Below are positions 24,930 through 31,957 of a stretch of DNA of 51,374 nucleotides, in pieces. The notes beneath the pieces were generated by a model that saw nothing but the letters and a program-made list of their open reading frames with translations, was not told the origin of the DNA and ran no database searches. The stretch spans positions 31,698-83,071 of the forward strand of contig DIAQ01000064.1 in assembly GCA_002414865.1 (NCBI GenBank), given 5' to 3'. The position numbers and the translations under genes are program-made. Positions within the stretch are counted from its first letter, which is position 1; every line of letters starts with the position of its first letter. This stretch comes from a candidate division Hyd24-12 bacterium UBA5074. Lineage in GTDB: Bacteria; Fermentibacterota; Fermentibacteria; Fermentibacterales; Fermentibacteraceae.

Positions 24930-26005
24930 GCCAGGGCCTCCAGGAAGGCCTCTATGCGCGTCCGCACCCTCTCCTCCTCCCCCGATCCCCCGGTGGTGTC
25001 GAGCACCAGCACGGGCACGGGCAGCAGTGTCCTCAGCCGTTCCTTCTGTGTGAACCACAGGTCGCAGAACTTCTGGGTCTTCAGGATCACCCCGCGGACC
25101 CCCGAAGCCTCGATGTCGGCGAGTATGCGCTCCGTCATGCAGTCGTCCGGACGGCACCTGGCGCAGGCCATCCTCCCGAACGATGCCGCTGCGAGCTCTG
25201 CAGGGCCGGACGGGACCGGGCCTCCGTCCAGCCTCACGGGAACCATGCAGTTCGAATAGACAAGGCCCGCACCCAGGTTCTCGAGCGCCGCGGGGACCAG
25301 GTCGTCCTCGACCGCTTCGGGGCATCCGATCATCGCGACCTTGATCTCCGGCTCGTGGCGGGGCTCCCGCTCGATCATCGAGGTCGCCAGCGCCGCCACG
25401 GAATCCGGGGTGGCCACCAGCGAGAGGTCGAGGATGCAGTGAAGCTCGAGGGGGCTGAGCGAGCACGAGATGTTGAGCCGGGACAGGAGCGAGGCCGCCC
25501 TGCGCCGCCCTGTCTCCCAGGCCAGAGCCCTCCCCGGATCGTAGCCGGCTGAGAGGCCCGATGCTACGATGTCTGCCACCAGCCTTGCCATCTGCGATGC
25601 AAAGAATTCCTCCGAGGCCTGCGTCCGGGTTGCCGGGACCTGGAGCGCGAAGACCCGCGCACCGGTCCTCCCCGGCAGCTCCTGGAAGAGCCTTCGGGTC
25701 TGGTCGCAGGTGAAGAGACCTGCCCAGACATCGACCATCGACGGGAGCCCGGTCCCGGAGCAGAGGGCTGAGAGGAGGGATCCTGTGAGCGGGCATATGT
25801 CCGGCCTCACCGGGATCGCCCCCTGGGGAGGAAAGCTCAGGACCCTGACCGGCCTCATGCCAAGGCCGGCGGCCACGGATTCGGGGAAGGCCGAGCAGAG
25901 GTATCCGAGGATCTTCCCCCCCGACTTCCTGAACTCCACTATCCTCGCCATCTCTGCGGCGGCGGTGTCCTGGCAGCACTTCCTCACCGGGCTCCCCATG
26001 GCCAC
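24926..26005 (-). CDS. 2-hydroxyacyl-CoA dehydratase subunit-like protein (HgdA/HgdB family)
   Basis: 359 aa from GTG at 26005, which has AGGAG overlapping the stop of the methyltransferase gene at a 7-base spacing. The family pattern is visible: GGKILGYLCSAFPESVAAGLGMRPVRV, DICPLTGSLLSALCSG, VDVWAGLFTCDQTRRLFQELPG, VAMIGCPEAVEDDLV, and near the C-terminus ACARCRPDDCM and ILKTQKFCDLWFTQKERL, which should carry cluster ligands. In the family two such subunits form the radical-generating component. Here it would pair with the N-terminal unit of the fusion protein or act as an extra electron carrier. Which substrate is reduced or dehydrated cannot be read from the sequence. Confidence 0.86.
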   Translation of the reverse strand: MAMGSPVRKCCQDTAAAEMARIVEFRKSGGKILGYLCSAFPESVAAGLGMRPVRVLSFPPQGAIPVRPDICPLTGSLLSALCSGTGLPSMVDVWAGLFTCDQTRRLFQELPGRTGARVFALQVPATRTQASEEFFASQMARLVADIVASGLSAGYDPGRALAWETGRRRAASLLSRLNISCSLSPLELHCILDLSLVATPDSVAALATSMIEREPRHEPEIKVAMIGCPEAVEDDLVPAALENLGAGLVYSNCMVPVRLDGGPVPSGPAELAAASFGRMACARCRPDDCMTERILADIEASGVRGVILKTQKFCDLWFTQKERLRTLLPVPVLVLDTTGGSGEEERVRTRIEAFLEALA

Positions 26006-26009
26006 TCCG

Positions 26010-26804
26010 CTACTCCTTCACGCCTACGATGCGGCATCTCCCGAAGCCACCCCGGTGTGCGACTTCGGAGATGAACATCATCTCCCCGCCCAGCGAGGCG
26101 AACAGCTCTTCGTTCCAGCCGATTATCCTCAGCGCGTCAAAGGTCAGCTGCTCGGTCAGCATCCGGATGTAGAGGTCGACAGACCCGGCGAAATGCGGCG
26201 TCAGGTCCTCCGACGAGCTTATCGAGAAGCCGTTCGATTTCAGCAGTCCCTCGTATGCCTCACGGGTGAGGACGTCCGGGAACTTCATGAAGCCGCAGAT
26301 CCTCCCGGCTGTCTGCGGGTCCATGCCCGCAGGGCCCTCCACCCAGTCGCTGAAGGCGATCCTGCCTCCCGGGACCAGGACCCGGGCCGCCTCGGAGATC
26401 AGCTTCGCCTTGTCCTCGACGTAGCACCAGGCGTCTTCGCCCCAGACCACGTCGAAGGAGCGATCAGGCCAGGGGACGGCGCTGGCGTCACCGGTCCTGT
26501 ATTCGATCGAGAGACCGTCCTCCTCCGTCCGCTTCACGGCTTCGGCGATCATGTGGGGTGTCCCGTCGAGGCCGAAGCCCGTCACTCCGTAGCTCCTGAC
26601 AAGGAACCTGAGCCCGGCTCCGAGGGCCGAGCAAATGTCGAGAACCCTCTGGCCCGCGGCGATCCCGGCCTTCCCGGCGAGGATCCTGGACTGGGCCATG
26701 CCTCCGATATGAATCTGCTCGCCCATCACGAGTTCCCAGAGCTTTCCCTCCGGCCCGGAGTAGACCCCCTGGACGTCCTTCAGCGAATGTCCAAAGCGAT
26801 TCAT
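26010..26804 (-). CDS. SAM-dependent methyltransferase, glycine/sarcosine methyltransferase-like
   Basis: 264 aa. The N-terminal YSGPEGKLWELVMGEQIHIGGMAQSRILA resembles enzymes that methylate glycine, sarcosine or dimethylglycine, followed by SAM motif I (VLDICSALGAGLRFLVR, with Ser in place of the usual Gly), FGLDGTPHMI, VVWGEDAWCYVEDKAKLISEAARVLVPGG and IAFSDW. The C-terminal part is less conserved. Start ATG 26804 has GGGAG at a 6-base spacing. It is the first gene of the reductase operon, 5 bp from the next, which suggests that the substrate or product of the reductase is methylated or that the enzyme makes a methylated amine. Exact substrate not claimed. Confidence 0.82.
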   Translation of the reverse strand: MNRFGHSLKDVQGVYSGPEGKLWELVMGEQIHIGGMAQSRILAGKAGIAAGQRVLDICSALGAGLRFLVRSYGVTGFGLDGTPHMIAEAVKRTEEDGLSIEYRTGDASAVPWPDRSFDVVWGEDAWCYVEDKAKLISEAARVLVPGGRIAFSDWVEGPAGMDPQTAGRICGFMKFPDVLTREAYEGLLKSNGFSISSSEDLTPHFAGSVDLYIRMLTEQLTFDALRIIGWNEELFASLGGEMMFISEVAHRGGFGRCRIVGVKE

Positions 26805-27072
26805 CCCTCACTCCCGTCCCGCCATCCGGCGCATGGACCGGCAACCGCGCCTCCACCCTGGAGGTGCCGTCGCTGCCGATGACGCTCACTTGGCAGGCTG
26901 GACCGCCGGCCCGGACCGCTCGGCCCGGGCGGGGCCGATCAGGCCTGGCCCGGGGAGGAGGTCCGGAAGACCACCGGGGAACCCGCACGGGGCTCCCAGG
27001 CTTGCGGTCAAACCTGCATCCTCTTCCAGAGAATGCCGTTCAACGCGACTCCCTTCCGCCGTCATGTGACGG
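26805..27072 (-). other. Long structured leader of the methyltransferase-reductase operon (no gene seen)
   Basis: This 5' leader fills most of the 358-bp gap between the divergent methyltransferase and comM genes and contains no convincing protein gene. It holds three consecutive hairpins: arms CCCGGGC/GCCCGGG at 26924-26930 and 26948-26954 enclosing GGCC/GGCC; GGTC/GACC at 26960-26972; and GGGA/TCCC enclosing a CCCG/CGGG stem at about 26977-26997. From the predicted start near 27073 the transcript would carry about 270 untranslated bases. It does not match the SAM, SAH, cobalamin, Moco or glycine riboswitch consensus motifs that I can recall. Confidence 0.45.
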
Positions 27073-27108
27073 CGCGCATATGGTAATCGCTGACCGCCCG
27101 GAGCGCAA
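27057..27108 (-). promoter_or_regulatory. Candidate promoter and start-site palindrome of the methyltransferase-reductase operon
   Basis: On the minus strand TTGCGC (27108-27103), 17 bases, TACCAT (27085-27080). A perfect palindrome, CGCCGTCA/TGACGGCG around a central TG, occupies 27057-27074, that is, from about +1 downstream, a classic repressor position. GCGGTCA (27004-27010) and TGACCGC (27091-27097) form a second, long-range inverted pair around it. Boxes and palindrome are seen; regulation is inferred. Confidence 0.45.
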
Positions 27109-27122
27109 CTCCGCCGCCGCTC

Positions 27123-27151
27123 TTGAACACCGGCCCTCCCGCGAGTACAAT
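27123..27151 (+). promoter_or_regulatory. Sigma70-type promoter of comM
   Basis: TTGAAC (27123-27128), a 17-base spacer and TACAAT (27146-27151). The start of transcription should lie near 27158, so the leader is only about 14 bases and consists mostly of the GGGAGG ribosome site at 27158-27163. Confidence 0.65.
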
Positions 27152-27171
27152 GGAGGAGGGAGGTGATGCCG

Positions 27172-28707
27172 ATGCTGGCTCGCACGAGGAGCCTCGGGCT
27201 CTACGGGATCGACGGCTACTCCGTGGATGTCGAGGTGGACATGGTCCGCGGGCTCCCGACCTTCACGACGGTCGGCCTGCCGGACAGCGCGGTCAAGGAG
27301 TCGAGGGAGAGGGTCATAGCGGCGATAGCCAACCTGGGCATAACGCTGCCCCCCAGGCGCACCACCGTGAACCTAGCTCCGGCGGACCGGAGGAAGGAGG
27401 GGCCAGGATTCGACCTGCCCATAGCCGTGGGCCTGCTGGCGGCGGCCGGGCTGGTCCCTGCGGAGAAGGCCTGCTCGCTCGTCTACGTCGGTGAGCTAGC
27501 GCTCGACGGCTCGCTCCGGCCTGTGCGCGGAGTCCTCCCCATGGCTTCCTGCAGGAGGCCCGAGGATGGCGAAGGCCTCGTCGTGCCGATGGCGAACGCC
27601 TCTGAAGCCGCGCTCGCGGCCGGGGGAAGGGTGTTCGCCGCGGGCAGCCTCTCCGAGGTCGTCTCCTTCCTGAGAGGCTCGTCCGAGCTGCAGGCGGTCA
27701 GCGTGGATGTGGCCGAGTTTCTGGAGAGGCCCTGCCCGGGCGAGATGGACTTCTCGGACGTGCGCGGACAGGAGCAGGCCAAGAGAGCCCTCGAGGTCGC
27801 CGCGGCAGGCGGACACAACATCCTGATGATAGGACCGCCCGGCTCGGGGAAGACGATGCTCGCGCGACGGCTGCCCACCATCCTCCCGCCCCTCACGCCG
27901 GTAGAGGCCCTCGAGACGACAAGGATCCACAGCGTCGCCGGACTCGTCGACGAAAGGCGCCCTCTCGTCTCGAGGAGGCCCTTCAGGGCTCCACACCACA
28001 CCGTGTCCGACGCCGGGCTCATAGGCGGCGGCACCTACCCGAGGCCCGGAGAGGTGAGCCTGGCCCACAACGGAGTGCTCTTCCTCGACGAGCTCCCCGA
28101 GTTCAGGAGGAATGTCCTGGAGGTCCTGCGACAGCCCATGGAGGACTGCTTCGTGACGATCTCGAGGGCGGCCACCTCCCTCACCTACCCGGCGGGCTTC
28201 ATGCTCGCGGCGGCCATGAATCCATGCCCGTGCGGCTTTCTGACCGATCCGGGCAAGACGTGCTCCTGCAGCTCCGTACAGATCCAGAGCTACCTGCATC
28301 GCATTTCCGGCCCTCTCCTGGACAGGATCGACATCCATGTCGAGATCGCTCCGGTGAAGTACGGAAGGCTCGCAGGAGCGCCCACAGGCGAATCCTCGGA
28401 AACCGTTTCCGGCCGCGTCTGCAGGGCGAGGGGGCGGCAGATCGAGCGCTTCGCCCGCAATCCCGGGGTGTTCTGCAACGCCCGGATGTCATCTTCTCTC
28501 ATCAGGAAGCACTGCCAGCAGACCGAAGAGGTGGCTTCGCTGCTCAGGTCGGCCGTGGAGCATTACCGCTTCTCGGCCCGGGCGTACGATCGCATCCTCA
28601 AGCTGTCCAGAACCATCGCCGACCTGGAGGATTCCGACGCGATCCTGCGCGACCATGTCGCCGAGGCGGTGCAGTACAGGGCGCTCGACAGGGATTACTG
28701 GCAGTAG
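27172..28707 (+). CDS. comM: ComM/YifB-family AAA+ (Mg-chelatase-like) protein
   Basis: 511 aa from ATG at 27172. The N-terminal Lon-protease-like fold begins MLARTRSLGLYGIDGYSVDVEVDMVRGLPTFTTVGLPDSAVKESRERV. The AAA+ core has Walker A (IGPPGSGKTMLARRLP), Walker B (LFLDELPEF) and APHHTVSDAGLIGGG. A C-terminal domain with four spaced cysteines (NPCPCGFLTDPGKTCSCS) follows. ComM is a hexameric helicase that extends branches during integration of transforming DNA. GTG 27163 and ATG 27166 are in-frame alternatives, but spacing from GGGAGG favours 27172. Converges with the yraN-like gene, 28 bp away. Confidence 0.95.
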   Translation: MLARTRSLGLYGIDGYSVDVEVDMVRGLPTFTTVGLPDSAVKESRERVIAAIANLGITLPPRRTTVNLAPADRRKEGPGFDLPIAVGLLAAAGLVPAEKACSLVYVGELALDGSLRPVRGVLPMASCRRPEDGEGLVVPMANASEAALAAGGRVFAAGSLSEVVSFLRGSSELQAVSVDVAEFLERPCPGEMDFSDVRGQEQAKRALEVAAAGGHNILMIGPPGSGKTMLARRLPTILPPLTPVEALETTRIHSVAGLVDERRPLVSRRPFRAPHHTVSDAGLIGGGTYPRPGEVSLAHNGVLFLDELPEFRRNVLEVLRQPMEDCFVTISRAATSLTYPAGFMLAAAMNPCPCGFLTDPGKTCSCSSVQIQSYLHRISGPLLDRIDIHVEIAPVKYGRLAGAPTGESSETVSGRVCRARGRQIERFARNPGVFCNARMSSSLIRKHCQQTEEVASLLRSAVEHYRFSARAYDRILKLSRTIADLEDSDAILRDHVAEAVQYRALDRDYWQ

Positions 28708-28735
28708 GTGCGAATCGCGCTGCCGGGGCAGGGTC

Positions 28736-29101
28736 TCAGATGCTGAACCTTCCCTCGGCCGGAAAGGCGTTCTCGAATATCTCCACCGTGAATCCGCCCG
28801 GCTTCCCGCGGACCACGGCCACGTCGAAGCGCGAGTAGCCCTCGAATCCCGTGGAGGAGAGCCAGAGCGCCGCGGTCATCGAGATCTTCCGGCGCTTGGC
28901 CCTGTCCAGCTTCTCCAGGGGCCGGGTTGCACTCCCCTCCGCGGCCAGCTTGACCTCCACGAAAACGGCCGTGTCCGCCTCGAGGGCGATTATGTCCAGC
29001 TCGCCGCACGGAACGGCCCAGTTGCGCTCGAGGATCCTCCCTCCGCGCGCGGCATAGACTGCAGCCGCCGCTGCCTCCGCCTCCCTGGATACGGCGCTAA
29101 T
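28736..29101 (-). CDS. yraN: YraN/UPF0102-family endonuclease-like protein, probable non-canonical start
   Basis: About 121 aa. The family pattern is intact: SREAEAAAAVYAARGGRILERNW, CGELDIIALE and VFVEVK, the Glu-Asp-ExK catalytic core of the Holliday-resolvase-like PD-(D/E)XK fold, then KRRKISMTAALWLS and RFDVAVV. No ATG, GTG or TTG precedes the conserved N-terminus. The frame reaches an ATT at 29101-29099 that overlaps the TAG of rnhB (ATTAG), and I take this as the start, coupled to rnhB termination. A GTG at 28960 would remove the catalytic core and is rejected. The rnhB-yraN order is the usual one. Confidence 0.82.
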   Translation of the reverse strand: MSAVSREAEAAAAAVYAARGGRILERNWAVPCGELDIIALEADTAVFVEVKLAAEGSATRPLEKLDRAKRRKISMTAALWLSSTGFEGYSRFDVAVVRGKPGGFTVEIFENAFPAEGRFSI

Positions 29102-29756
29102 CGAAGAGCCCCGGCGAGGAGAGAGGAGCGAAGGAAAGCCTGTGGAGCGGACAGGGGCCGAGCCTCCGCAGCGCCTCCATGTGCTCCGGGGACCCGTACC
29201 CCTTGTTGGACGCGAAGCCGTATCCGGGCCAGAGCCGGTCGGCTTCGATCATGATGGTGTCCCTGGTGACTTTTGCGAGCACGCTCGCGGCGGCCACGCT
29301 GAGGCTCCGGGAATCCCCCCGGACCACGAACTCGGCAGCGAAGCCCAGCCCGGCCATGGGTAGGCCGTCGATGATACAGATGTCCGGCTTGATGGAGAGG
29401 CCCCCCAGGGCTCTCTCGAAAGCCGTTCTCGTTGCGCGGGAAATGCCCATCAGGTCGATATCGTGAGGCTCGACCAGACCTGTGGCCCAGCAGATCGCGG
29501 ACTCCTGGACCGCCTCGAAGGCCTTCCGCCGGGCCCTGTCCCGGAGCTTCTTGCTGTCGTCGACCCCCGGGATCGCCAGCCCGGGGGGCAGAATCGCGGC
29601 TGCAACCACGAGAGGTCCGGCGAGCGGCCCCCTGCCGGCCTCGTCCAGGCCTGCGAGCAGAGCCCGTCCTGCCCTGCGGCTCTCGTCGAACTCCAGCAGC
29701 CCGGGGCTGCGGGAGCCGGAGCTAGAAGGCCTTCTTCTCCCGGATACGTGCTGCAC
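29097..29756 (-). CDS. rnhB: Ribonuclease HII
   Basis: 219 aa from GTG at 29756, which lies inside the 3' end of rplS. It removes ribonucleotides from DNA and RNA-DNA hybrids. Catalytic acidic residues appear in order: AGLDEAGRGPLAGPLV (Asp-Glu), the Asp of the short IIDGLP segment, and EADRLWPGYGFASNKGYGSPEHM. GVDDSKKLRDRARRKAF is the conserved substrate helix. Conserved sequence begins at LLEFDESRRAG near 29709, so the first 15 or so residues are uncertain; a CTG there is the alternative start. Sits in the ribosomal/SRP operon between rplS and yraN. Confidence 0.94.
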   Translation of the reverse strand: MQHVSGRRRPSSSGSRSPGLLEFDESRRAGRALLAGLDEAGRGPLAGPLVVAAAILPPGLAIPGVDDSKKLRDRARRKAFEAVQESAICWATGLVEPHDIDLMGISRATRTAFERALGGLSIKPDICIIDGLPMAGLGFAAEFVVRGDSRSLSVAAASVLAKVTRDTIMIEADRLWPGYGFASNKGYGSPEHMEALRRLGPCPLHRLSFAPLSSPGLFD

Positions 29757-30072
29757 GGCCTCTCTTCTGCCTGAGGAAGTACAGCTTCGCCCTCCGCACC
29801 TTGCCGGCGCGGACGACTTCGACCCCGGCGACCTTGGGAGAACAGAGGGGGAATATCCTCTCCACGCCCACGCCGTTCGAGATCTTGCGGACAGTGAAGG
29901 TCTCGGATGCCGCGCCACCGCGGCGGGAGATCACCACGCCCTCGAAGACCTGTACCCTAACCTTGTCGCCCTCGACGACCTGGTAGCTGACCCTGACGGT
30001 GTCCCCCGGCCTGAAGGCGCCGATGCCGGCGCTCGGCTGGTTGATCTCGGCCTTCCTCAGAAGCTCATCCAT
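29722..30072 (-). CDS. rplS: 50S ribosomal protein L19
   Basis: 116 aa. Conserved blocks FRPGDTVRVSYQVVEGDKVRVQVFEGVVISRRGG, ETFTVRKISNGVGVERIFPLCSPKVAGVEVVRAGKVRRAKLYFLR. Located at the 30S-50S interface. The ATG at 30072 gives the standard MDELL N-terminus and overlaps the trmD stop by 8 bases. The open frame continues upstream within trmD but is not L19-like. Confidence 0.98.
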   Translation of the reverse strand: MDELLRKAEINQPSAGIGAFRPGDTVRVSYQVVEGDKVRVQVFEGVVISRRGGAASETFTVRKISNGVGVERIFPLCSPKVAGVEVVRAGKVRRAKLYFLRQKRGRAARIREKKAF

Positions 30073-30814
30073 CGTGCTCCTTAGAACGCGCCGCCTTCCG
30101 CATGGCTTCGGAAAAGGCGGCCCGAACCTCTCTGAGGTCCCTTCCCTCCAGAAGCTCCGGCCTTGTCGAGCCGGTTCTCCCGAGGGCGGCCCGGAACCTC
30201 CACTCCTCGACCTGGGCATGATCTCCGGAGACGAGAACCTCCGGAACCGCCATGCCCTCGAACACTGCCGGCCGCGTGTATCTGGGATAGTCGAGGAGAC
30301 CCGTCGCGAAGCTGTCGGACTCTGCCGACTCGAGCCTCCCCAGGACTCCTGGTACCCAGCGCAGCACGGTTTCCATCAACAACATGGCCGGAACCTCGCC
30401 ACCCGAGGTCACGAAGTCCCCTACACTCACGCAGTCCGATACGGCTGCCTCGACGAACCTCTCGTCGATCCCGCCGTAGCGGCCGCAGAATATGATCAAG
30501 CTGCTGCAGGCGGCCAGCTCCCTCGCCAGCCCGGTGTCGAGACGGCGCCCGACCGGTGACATCAGGACGACTCTGGCCCCCTCGTGCCACTCCACCGACC
30601 TGAGTGCCGCGAAGAGCGGCTCCGGGCGCATGAGCATTCCCGCTCCGCCCCCGAACTGATAGTCATCCACGGAGCCCCTGGCGTCCACCGCGAAGCTCCT
30701 GATGTTGACCAGCTCGATCTCCACCAGGTCGGAGGCCGCTGCGCGCCCCACCACTCCGCACCCGAGGAAGGGCTCGAAGAGCCCGGGGAAGAGCGTGGCC
30801 ACGGCCATTCTCAC
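30065..30814 (-). CDS. trmD: tRNA (guanine-N1)-methyltransferase
   Basis: 249 aa. Methylates G37 of tRNAs reading CNN codons to prevent frameshifting. SPOUT trefoil-knot motifs: VDDYQFGGGAGMLMRPEPLF, LIIFCGRYGGIDERFVE, VSVGDFVTSGGEVPAMLLMETVLRWVPGVLG and LLDYPRYTRPAVFEGM. The usual Pro-Tyr-Gly-Gly-Gly is replaced by Tyr-Gln-Phe-Gly-Gly-Gly, a mild variant. Starts 4 bp inside rimM. Confidence 0.98.
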   Translation of the reverse strand: MRMAVATLFPGLFEPFLGCGVVGRAAASDLVEIELVNIRSFAVDARGSVDDYQFGGGAGMLMRPEPLFAALRSVEWHEGARVVLMSPVGRRLDTGLARELAACSSLIIFCGRYGGIDERFVEAAVSDCVSVGDFVTSGGEVPAMLLMETVLRWVPGVLGRLESAESDSFATGLLDYPRYTRPAVFEGMAVPEVLVSGDHAQVEEWRFRAALGRTGSTRPELLEGRDLREVRAAFSEAMRKAARSKEHDG

Positions 30815-31329
30815 GGCCCTGCCTCCAGATCGCTCAAGCCCTCCGGCAGGGTCATCTCGACGGTTCCCCTCGTCCAGTCGATCACCCCGGTCCCGAGGAC
30901 CATGTTCACGGGGACGGGGAACGACCTGCCGCTCATGGAAACCGTGAGGCGCGGGTTCGACGGGTCGAAGTCCACCTCCTGCACCGTGCCGGTCTCACCG
31001 CGTGATGTCAGCTCCATCCCCTCGAACAGCGACGAGGGCAGGAACCCTTCGATGCGGAGCACCTCAAGGCGAAGGGCGGTCAGCGCCTGCCCCTTCAGCT
31101 CCTCCACGCGCTCCCTGTCATCGATTCCGGCGAAACCGACCAGCAGGGACTCCCTGCTCCGGACCGAGCAGCGGCTTACAACGAGCCCGGTGCCTCCGGC
31201 TTCGAGTTCGAGCCCTCCCGGGAGGGCGGCGGGGGGGATGAGGGTTTCGACGCCCACGACCGCGAGCCCCTGGACACCATGGGCCCGCAGGACCGTGCCC
31301 ACGGCGATCCGCCCGGGAAGTCGATGCAC
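30811..31329 (-). CDS. rimM: 16S rRNA-processing protein RimM
   Basis: 172 aa. N-terminal RimM barrel (IAVGTVLRAHGVQGLAVVGVET), then the PRC-barrel half (LRIEGFLPSSLFEGMELTSRGETGTVQEVDF...FPVPVNMVLGTGVIDWTRGTVEMTLPEGL). It binds S19 during 30S head assembly. Lies between khpA and trmD, the conserved order; it overlaps trmD by 4 bases. Confidence 0.96.
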   Translation of the reverse strand: MHRLPGRIAVGTVLRAHGVQGLAVVGVETLIPPAALPGGLELEAGGTGLVVSRCSVRSRESLLVGFAGIDDRERVEELKGQALTALRLEVLRIEGFLPSSLFEGMELTSRGETGTVQEVDFDPSNPRLTVSMSGRSFPVPVNMVLGTGVIDWTRGTVEMTLPEGLSDLEAGP

Positions 31330-31330
31330 T

Positions 31331-31564
31331 TCAGTCTATTATCTCCAGGGTGGCCTTGAGGCCCTTCCTCGCGGCGGCTGAGCGGATGAGAGTCCGCATG
31401 GCCTTGGCGATGCGGCCTTCGCGACCGATCACCCTTCCGAGGTCGCTCTCGGAGACCCTGAGTTCGTAAACGATGACGCCGTCTTCTCCCTGCTTCTCCT
31501 CGATCTGGACCTCATCAGGGTTTTCGACGAGGATCTTGGCGACCATCTCGATGAGTTCCTTCAT
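31331..31564 (-). CDS. khpA: KH-domain RNA-binding protein KhpA
   Basis: 77 aa. A single type II KH fold with the RNA-binding GxxG loop in LGRVIGREGRIAKAMRTLIRSAA. Usually forms a complex with KhpB and binds many RNAs. Between rpsP and rimM as in most bacteria; one base separates its stop from the rimM start. Confidence 0.95.
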   Translation of the reverse strand: MKELIEMVAKILVENPDEVQIEEKQGEDGVIVYELRVSESDLGRVIGREGRIAKAMRTLIRSAAARKGLKATLEIID

Positions 31565-31594
31565 TGGGGCACCCCAGTCCTTTCAGGTTGCGGG

Positions 31595-31942
31595 TCAGTT
31601 GGGGCGGTCAGGGCCGGCGGACTCCGTCGAAGTCCTCTTCCCTCCCTTGAGGAAGATCACTTCCGGAGCCACTTCCTCGCCCGCCTGGAGCTTGCTCCAG
31701 CGGGCCCAGGTGCCTGTGCGGCGGAGCAGGCTGCGGACGGTCTCCGTGGCCTGCGCCCCGCGCTTCATCCATTCGAACACCTTGGCCTCGTCCACCCGGA
31801 TCTCCTGCGGCCTGCGCAGGGGGTCGTAGTAGCCGAGGACTTCCAGGAACCTGCCGTCCTGCGCCTTGCGGGCATCAGCCGCGACGATGCGGTAGAAGGC
31901 GAGCTTGCTGGTTCCCATTCTGCGAAGGCGGATGCGGACCAA
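31595..31942 (-). CDS. rpsP: 30S ribosomal protein S16
   Basis: 115 aa from TTG at 31942, preceded by GGAGGTG. Conserved VRIRLRRMGTSKLAFYRIVAADARKAQDGRFLEVLGYYDP, then VDEAKVFEWMKRGAQATETVRSLLRRTG. The C-terminal 30 residues form a charged extension common in this protein. First ribosomal gene after ffh. Confidence 0.98.
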   Translation of the reverse strand: MVRIRLRRMGTSKLAFYRIVAADARKAQDGRFLEVLGYYDPLRRPQEIRVDEAKVFEWMKRGAQATETVRSLLRRTGTWARWSKLQAGEEVAPEVIFLKGGKRTSTESAGPDRPN

Positions 31943-31957
31943 GTGACACCTCCGGTT

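Noticed and set aside
22323..25979. Reading the fusion protein from 25979 (1218 codons)
   Set aside because: The upstream part lies antiframe in the HgdA-like gene and has no family pattern; ATG 24929 couples to the preceding stop.
26488..26988. Possible small gene in the 358-bp gap, minus strand
   Set aside because: Runs out of frame into the methyltransferase gene, has no ribosome site and no recognisable pattern.
26950..27000. Possible 4.5S RNA (GGTCCGGAAG resembles the SRP RNA loop)
   Set aside because: The conserved second half (GGAAGCAGCC) and symmetric bulges are missing; the match is only a short GGTC-loop-GACC hairpin.
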